Shown here piece by piece: positions 59,426-64,000 of a DNA stretch of 64,000 nt (position 1 is the stretch's first letter; the number at the start of each line of letters is the position of its first letter). The DNA is from Polyangium spumosum (lineage in GTDB: Bacteria > Myxococcota_A > Polyangia > Polyangiales > Polyangiaceae). The notes beneath the pieces are model-generated. The model did not search any database and was not told the origin of the DNA. It was given only the letters and a program-made list of their open reading frames with translations. The DNA lies in the NCBI RefSeq assembly GCF_009649845.1, contig NZ_WJIE01000006.1:558001-622000 (forward strand). Direction: 5' to 3'. Made by a program: the position numbers and the translations under genes.

Positions 59426-59431
59426 TAGTCT
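59426..59431 (+). promoter_or_regulatory. -10-like TAGTCT, 7 nt before GTG
   Basis: TAGTCT ends 7 nt before the asparaginase GTG at 59439. Confidence 0.5.
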
Positions 59432-59438
59432 CGCGGCC

Positions 59439-60434
59439 GTGCGGCTCTTGCTGATCCACACGGGCGGGACGCTCATGATGCGCGGCGGCGATCCGACGCC
59501 GCTCGAGCCCGACGTGTACACGCGCGACCTCGTCGCGGAGCTGCCCGTCCTGCGCAAGCTCGCCGAGATCGAGACGAGGATCCTCTACAACCTCGACTCG
59601 GCCGACTTCCAGCCGCATCACTGGGTCGAGCTCGCCGCGTGCGTGCACGGCTCGCTCGATCGGTACGACGGCTTCGTGATCGTCCACGGCACCGACACGA
59701 TGGCCTACACGGCCAGCGCGCTCGCGTTCCTCCTGCCGGGGCTCGATCGGCCGGTGATCCTGACGGGCGCGCAGAAGCCGCTCATCGACGTGCGCACCGA
59801 CGCGCGCACGAACCTCGTCGACGCGTGTCACCTCGCCACGACGCGGATCCCCGAGGTCGGCATCGCGTTCCACTCGGAGCTGCTCCGCGGTTGCCGCGCG
59901 ACGAAGCTCGACGCGTGGGGGATGAAGGCCTTCGGATCACCGGCGTGTCCGCCGCTCGCCGAGCTCGGCCTCGGCGTGCACCTCGCGCCGCACGTGCTCG
60001 CGCCGCGGCCGAGGGCGCCGTTCGACGGCAGGCTCGAGCCCCACGTGCTCGCGGTGCGCGCCTTCCCGGGGCTCGATCCGCGGCTGCTCTCCGGCGCGCT
60101 CGCGGCGGGCGTGCGCGGCGTGGTGATCGAGGGCTTCGGCGCGGGGAACGTGCCGCGCCTGTCGAACTCGCTCGTGCCCGTGATCGAGGCGGCGAGCGCG
60201 GCGGACGTGCCCGTGGTGATCGTCAGCCAGTCGACGCGCGGCGCCGTGGATCTCGCGCGGTATCAGGGCGGCGTCGCGGCCGCGCGTGCAGGCGCGATCG
60301 GCGCGGGCGACATGACGACCGAGGCGGCCCTGACGAAGCTCATGATCACGCTCGGCCGCGCGGAGGGCGAGGGGCGGGTCGCGGCGGCGCGCGTGGCGTT
60401 CGCGTCTTCGTGGGCGGGCGAGATCAGCCTGTGA
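59439..60434 (+). CDS. ansA: L-asparaginase (type I)
   Basis: A 331-residue enzyme without a signal peptide, so cytoplasmic. First catalytic Thr in HTGGTLMM; second triad in VIVHGTDTMAYTASAL (Thr-Asp), with the Lys in ILTGAQKPL region. Catalyses asparagine to aspartate and ammonia, usually low-affinity for AnsA-like enzymes. Its stop overlaps the GTG of the EamA gene (GTGA), so the two form an operon. Confidence 0.92.
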   Translation: MRLLLIHTGGTLMMRGGDPTPLEPDVYTRDLVAELPVLRKLAEIETRILYNLDSADFQPHHWVELAACVHGSLDRYDGFVIVHGTDTMAYTASALAFLLPGLDRPVILTGAQKPLIDVRTDARTNLVDACHLATTRIPEVGIAFHSELLRGCRATKLDAWGMKAFGSPACPPLAELGLGVHLAPHVLAPRPRAPFDGRLEPHVLAVRAFPGLDPRLLSGALAAGVRGVVIEGFGAGNVPRLSNSLVPVIEAASAADVPVVIVSQSTRGAVDLARYQGGVAAARAGAIGAGDMTTEAALTKLMITLGRAEGEGRVAAARVAFASSWAGEISL

Positions 60435-61372
60435 GCGGCGCGTCGGGGCGGGCGCGCGCCGCGTTCATCGTGGCGCTCGCAAGTTTGTCCTTCGCCGTGA
60501 GCTCGCCGATGGCCATGGTGGCCAGGCCCGCGCACCCGCTCTTCCTCGCGTTCGGGCGCGTCCTGCTCGCCTCGATCCTGCTCTTCGCCTTCGATCCGGC
60601 GGGCGTCGTGCGGCACGCGCGCGCCGTGACGCCCGCGGTGCGGCTGCGCATCGTCGCGTGTGGCGTGTTGCTCGGCGCGCACTTCGCGCTCTTCCAGGTC
60701 GGCCTCTTCCAGACCTCGTTGCCCGCCGCCGTCTCGCTGGTCTCGCTCGAGCCGCTCAGCGTGGTCGTGTGCGCGTTCCTCGTGCACGGCGTGCGCCCCA
60801 CGCGGCGTGAGCAGATCGGCGTCTTGCTCGCGACCGCGGGCGCCGTGGTGATCGGGCAGGCCGCGGGCGCGGGGGATCACAGGCTCTCCGGCGACCTCTT
60901 CGTGCTCGGCGCGGTCTCGCTGTACGGGCTCTACGTGGCGGCCGCGCGCGCGATCAAGGACGCGCTGCCGGCGCGGCACGCGGGCTCGCTCATCTACGGC
61001 GTCGCCGCGATCACGATCTTCGTGGTCCTCCCGCCGCTCGGCGCGCTCGACGGCGTGACGCAGTTGCCCGCGAGGTCGTTCGTCGCGCTCGTGGTGATCG
61101 CTGTCGTCCCCACGATCATCGGGCACACCTCGGTGCAGGCCGCGGCGCGCACGCTGCCGCCTGCGATCGTGGCGCTCGTGTCGCCGGGCGAGACGCTCGG
61201 CAGCATCGTGATCGGCGCGCTCTTCCTCGGCCTCTTGCCGACGGGCCTCGAGCTCGTGGGCGGGGCCGTCATCCTCGCCGGTGTGCTCGTCGCGATCCTC
61301 GGACCGGAGGGCCGGACGGACGCGCCGCGCGCCGCCGAAGACCCGGACGCACGCAGGGCGACCGGGACGTGA
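60431..61372 (+). CDS. EamA/DMT-family membrane exporter
   Basis: A 313-residue protein with ten predicted transmembrane helices in two EamA halves (first about 10-145, second about 155-295). Typical ends: AAVSLVSLEPLSVVVCAFLV and PAIVALVSPGETLGSIVIGALFLGL. GTG start overlapping ansA by 4 nt. DMT proteins export amino acids, nucleotide-sugars or small metabolites; coupling with asparaginase hints at amino-acid export, not shown. Confidence 0.85.
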   Translation: MSGASGRARAAFIVALASLSFAVSSPMAMVARPAHPLFLAFGRVLLASILLFAFDPAGVVRHARAVTPAVRLRIVACGVLLGAHFALFQVGLFQTSLPAAVSLVSLEPLSVVVCAFLVHGVRPTRREQIGVLLATAGAVVIGQAAGAGDHRLSGDLFVLGAVSLYGLYVAAARAIKDALPARHAGSLIYGVAAITIFVVLPPLGALDGVTQLPARSFVALVVIAVVPTIIGHTSVQAAARTLPPAIVALVSPGETLGSIVIGALFLGLLPTGLELVGGAVILAGVLVAILGPEGRTDAPRAAEDPDARRATGT

Positions 61373-61387
61373 TCGAGGCCGATTTGC

Positions 61388-61401
61388 TGCTGGATCCAGC
61401 A
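61388..61401. promoter_or_regulatory. 14-bp palindrome upstream of the fusion gene, candidate operator
   Basis: TGCTGGATCCAGCA is a perfect palindrome 47 nt before the fusion ATG. TTGACA follows at 61413-61418 but without a fitting -10 box 16-18 nt later. GGGAGGA serves as ribosome binding site. Its function is unknown. Confidence 0.3.
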
Positions 61402-61447
61402 CAGTCGCGCGCTTGACACGGGCCTGTCCGGGAGGACGCTCGCTGCG

Positions 61448-63997
61448 ATGTACGCGAGCCTGTTCCAGTCCGTGCTCTTCCCGCTGTACGAGACCCACCT
61501 CCGGAAGCGCGACACGCTCCGCGCGCTCTCCGAGCTCGAGCAGTCGCAGTGGCGCAGGCCCGAAGAGGTCGCCGAGGACGCGTTCCGGCGGCTGCTCGAA
61601 GCGCTGCGCCACGCCGAGCAGAACATCCCCTTCTACCGGAGGCGCTTCGCGGAGTACGGCGTGCGCGCGAGCCAGGTGAAGGCGCCCGAGGACCTCGCCG
61701 CCTTCCCCATCCTGACGAAGGAGGACGTGCGCAAGCACGGCGAGGAGCTCGTCGCCGAGACGTTCCAGGGCAAGCTGCATCCGAGCTCGACGGGCGGCTC
61801 CACCGGAGACCCGATGCGCTTCGCCTTCGACCACGCGACCTACGAGCGGCGCGTCGCGGCGGCGATGCGCGCCGACGGCTGGGCGGGCGCGGAGATGGGC
61901 GAGAAGGAGCTGCACGTCTGGGGAAGGCCACCGGGCGAGAAGAAGGGGTTCGCCACGACGAAGCGCGCGATCCACGAGGCCGTGTGGCGGCGCAAGTACA
62001 TCTCGACCTTCCACCTGCGCGCCGATCGGCTCGGCGAGACCGTCCGCGAGATCGCCGCGTATGCGCCGCGCGTGGTCGTCGGGTACACGACGCCGCTCTT
62101 CTTGATCGCGCGCGCCGCGCTCGAGCACGGCATCGAGATCCCGCCGCCGCGGGGCATCATCACGGCCGCGGAGAAGGTCTTCGATCATCAGCGCGAGGTG
62201 ATCGAGCGCGCGTTCGGGGCGCCCGTCTTCGATCGGTACGGCTGCCGCGAGGTGATGCTCATCGGCGCCGAGTGCGAGCGTCACGAGGGCCTGCACCTGC
62301 ACGCCGAGGGGGTCTTCGTCGAGCTGCTCTCCGGAGGACGCCCGGCCGCCGTGGGCACGCCCGGCGAGGTGGTCGTCACCGACCTCTACAACCGCGCGAT
62401 GCCCTTCATCCGCTACCGCAACGAGGACGTGGCGATCGCGAAGGCGGGGGCCTGCGCGTGCGGCCGTGGTTTGCCGCGCCTCGCCTCGGTCGAGGGGCGC
62501 ACGCTCGACCTCATCCTCGGCGAGGACAGCCGCATCGTCGCCGGCGAGATGTTCCCCTTCCTGTTCAAGGACCTGCCGGTCGAGCGCTACCAGGTCCACC
62601 AGCGCGCCGATCGCACGGTGACGCTGAAGATCGTGCCCGGCCCGGACTACGGGCCCGAGGTGACGAAGCTCGTCGACGAGCGCCTCCGGCTCGTGCTCGG
62701 CCCGAACGCGCCGCTCGACGTGCAGCTCGTGCGCGACATCCCGCTCACCGCCGCGGGCAAACACCGCGTTACCGTCTCGGAGGTGCCCGTGGATCTCGGC
62801 AGCGTGACGATCACCCGGCCGAACCGGGAGAGGGACCAGCCGACGTCGCTCGGGGGCGGGCTCGGGTCGCGTCGGCTTCGCACGCGGGTCGCGCACGTGG
62901 TGCTCGGGCTCCGGGCTGGCGGGCTCGAGCGCGTGGTGCTCGACCTCGTGCAGGGCATGGACCGCGCGCGCTTCGATCCCATGATCATCGCGCTCGACGA
63001 GCCGGGCGAGCTCGCGCCGCGCCTCGCGCCGATGGATGTGCCGCTGCGCCTGCTCCGGCGCGGGCAGGGGCTCGATCCGGCGGTGATCGGTGATCTCGCG
63101 GAGCTCTTCGGCCGCGAAGGGATCGACCTCGTGCACACGCACAACCCGCGCCCGCACGTGCACGGCGCGCTCGCGGCCCTCGCCGCGCGGCGCGTGATCG
63201 GCAAGCGACCGCGGGTGGTCCACACGAAGCACGGGCGCAACTACCCGGACGACGCCGGGCGCGTGCTCGCGAGCCGCATGGCCTCGGCCCTCTCGGATCG
63301 TATCGTGGCCGTCAGCGACGACGCGCGGCGCGTGGCCCTCGAGATCGAGCGCGGCAGCGCGCGGCGGCTCGTGACCATCCGCAACGGCGTGGACACGCGC
63401 GTCTACGAGCCCGGCGACGCCGCGCGAGCCCGGCAGGCGCTCGACGTGCCCGCGGACGTGCTCCACGTGGGCTGCGTGGCGCGCCTCTCGGCCGAGAAGG
63501 ATCACGCCACGCTGATCCAGGCCTTCGCCCGCGTGCGCACGAGCCACCCGGGCGCGCGGCTCACGCTCGTCGGCGACGGGCCGGAGCGCGAGGCGCTCGA
63601 GGCGCTGGTCAAGAAGTTTGGGCTCCAAGGAGCGGTGCACTTCCTCGGGCACCGCGACGACGTGCCCGTGCTCCTGCCCGGCTTCGACCTCTTCACGCTC
63701 GCCTCGCGCACCGAGGGGACGAGCCTCACGCTCCTCGAAGCCGCCGCCGCGGGCCTGCCGATCGTGGCCACGCGCGTCGGCGGAAATCCCGAGATCGTGA
63801 CCCACGGCGAGACGGGCCTGCTCGTCCCCGCGGGCGAGCCAGCCGCGCTCGCGGACGCGATCTCGAGCGTGTGGACGCGCCCCGATCGGGCGCAGATGGG
63901 CCGAGCCGGCCGCGCGCTCGTGCAAGCGCGGTACGGCATCGGCCAGATGATCTCCGCCTACGAGACCCTGTACGCCGAGGTCCTGCGCCTCGCCTGA
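61448..63997 (+). CDS. CapK/PaaK-like adenylate-forming enzyme fused to GT4 glycosyltransferase
   Basis: An 849-residue single frame. Residues about 1-455 are an adenylate-forming enzyme of the phenylacetate-CoA-ligase/CapK type: SSTGGSTGDPMRF (112-124, the ATP loop), YGCREVMLIGAEC, and TDLYNRAMPFIRYRNEDV. A short Arg-rich linker (about 456-478) leads to a GT4 glycosyltransferase (about 479-849) with GLRAGGLERVVLDL, THNPRPHVHG, NGVDTRVYEPG, ARLSAEKDH and the EGTSLTLLEA motif (E-x7-E). No stop or frameshift lies between. CapK-like enzymes occur in capsule clusters. The product may activate an acyl group and add it with a sugar to one surface glycan. Ends at the window edge. Confidence 0.85.
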   Translation: MYASLFQSVLFPLYETHLRKRDTLRALSELEQSQWRRPEEVAEDAFRRLLEALRHAEQNIPFYRRRFAEYGVRASQVKAPEDLAAFPILTKEDVRKHGEELVAETFQGKLHPSSTGGSTGDPMRFAFDHATYERRVAAAMRADGWAGAEMGEKELHVWGRPPGEKKGFATTKRAIHEAVWRRKYISTFHLRADRLGETVREIAAYAPRVVVGYTTPLFLIARAALEHGIEIPPPRGIITAAEKVFDHQREVIERAFGAPVFDRYGCREVMLIGAECERHEGLHLHAEGVFVELLSGGRPAAVGTPGEVVVTDLYNRAMPFIRYRNEDVAIAKAGACACGRGLPRLASVEGRTLDLILGEDSRIVAGEMFPFLFKDLPVERYQVHQRADRTVTLKIVPGPDYGPEVTKLVDERLRLVLGPNAPLDVQLVRDIPLTAAGKHRVTVSEVPVDLGSVTITRPNRERDQPTSLGGGLGSRRLRTRVAHVVLGLRAGGLERVVLDLVQGMDRARFDPMIIALDEPGELAPRLAPMDVPLRLLRRGQGLDPAVIGDLAELFGREGIDLVHTHNPRPHVHGALAALAARRVIGKRPRVVHTKHGRNYPDDAGRVLASRMASALSDRIVAVSDDARRVALEIERGSARRLVTIRNGVDTRVYEPGDAARARQALDVPADVLHVGCVARLSAEKDHATLIQAFARVRTSHPGARLTLVGDGPEREALEALVKKFGLQGAVHFLGHRDDVPVLLPGFDLFTLASRTEGTSLTLLEAAAAGLPIVATRVGGNPEIVTHGETGLLVPAGEPAALADAISSVWTRPDRAQMGRAGRALVQARYGIGQMISAYETLYAEVLRLA

Positions 63998-64000
63998 GGC

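Noticed and set aside
61413-61418. TTGACA as a promoter for the CapK-GT4 fusion
   Set aside because: No TANNNT box is found 16-18 nt downstream; it may be chance.
60263-63925. 1220-codon open frame on the minus strand
   Set aside because: It is antisense to asparaginase, EamA and the CapK-GT4 fusion, all of which match families; its composition is Arg/His/Glu-rich as expected for a shadow.
1-64000. tRNA, rRNA, transposase or plasmid origin
   Set aside because: No cloverleaf-like sequence, transposase motif (DDE, HUH) or replication gene other than polA was found by reading the window.

Overview
The window is 64 kb of very GC-rich bacterial chromosome. It most resembles a myxobacterium of the order Polyangiales (Sorangium/Polyangium relatives). 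The support is several genes of myxobacterial type: two proteins with the AgmX/PglI-type C-terminal domain, a Cys-rich Kelch lipoprotein, a small ribbon-helix-helix protein of a kind I associate with Myxococcota, a PATAN (DUF4388) protein, and an encapsulated ferritin close to that of Haliangium. There is no prophage, transposase, tRNA, rRNA or CRISPR array. The window looks like ordinary chromosome with a few accessory insertions.

Layout. 1-4.0 kb: end of a probable subtilase, a sulfate-binding lipoprotein, a Kelch lipoprotein and an aminotransferase. 4.2-10.3 kb: a membrane-anchored subtilase, a small lipoprotein, a carboxypeptidase-regulatory/PDZ protein and DNA polymerase I. 10.5-13.2 kb (minus): ribosomal protein S20 with a small basic partner, and an ECF sigma factor with an overlapping membrane partner. 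13.6-25 kb: CtpA-type protease, a minus-strand run (FAD protein, GT2 glycosyltransferase, GlpA, GlpB), N-acyl-D-amino-acid deacylase, a membrane protein and a fused isopropylmalate dehydratase-like enzyme. 25.0-25.4 kb: a 20-copy, 21-bp tandem array filling the whole gap between two convergent genes. 25.4-34.6 kb: signalling and envelope genes (pseudo-receiver/PATAN protein, RHH protein, hydrolase, Fam20/HipA-like lipoprotein, histidine-kinase-like protein, YbjN protein, FGE-like lipoprotein, prepilin peptidase, small lipoproteins). 34.6-42.5 kb: holin-like membrane proteins, phosphomannomutase, PrmC, DUF4272 protein, outer-membrane protein, a double radical-SAM protein and a ZIP transporter. 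42.6-44.6 kb: two 118-residue membrane proteins, then encapsulated ferritin and encapsulin (an iron nanocompartment). 44.7-54.5 kb: LpxC, lipid kinase, ketopantoate-reductase-like enzyme, DPP III-like peptidase, DUF4139 protein and CstA. 54.7-64 kb: two AgmX-type paralogues split by an AAA ATPase-nuclease, asparaginase, EamA exporter, and a CapK-like/GT4 glycosyltransferase fusion.

The most striking signal not tied to one gene is a TANNNT hexamer 6-10 nt before the start codon of about fifteen genes. It looks like a -10 box whose transcription start would fall on or beside the start codon, so much of this genome may be transcribed as leaderless mRNA. Other points of interest are the two-headed radical-SAM enzyme, the 21-bp array, the CapK-GT4 fusion, a secreted kinase-like protein that has lost its catalytic Asp, and a Pol I whose proofreading residues are replaced.
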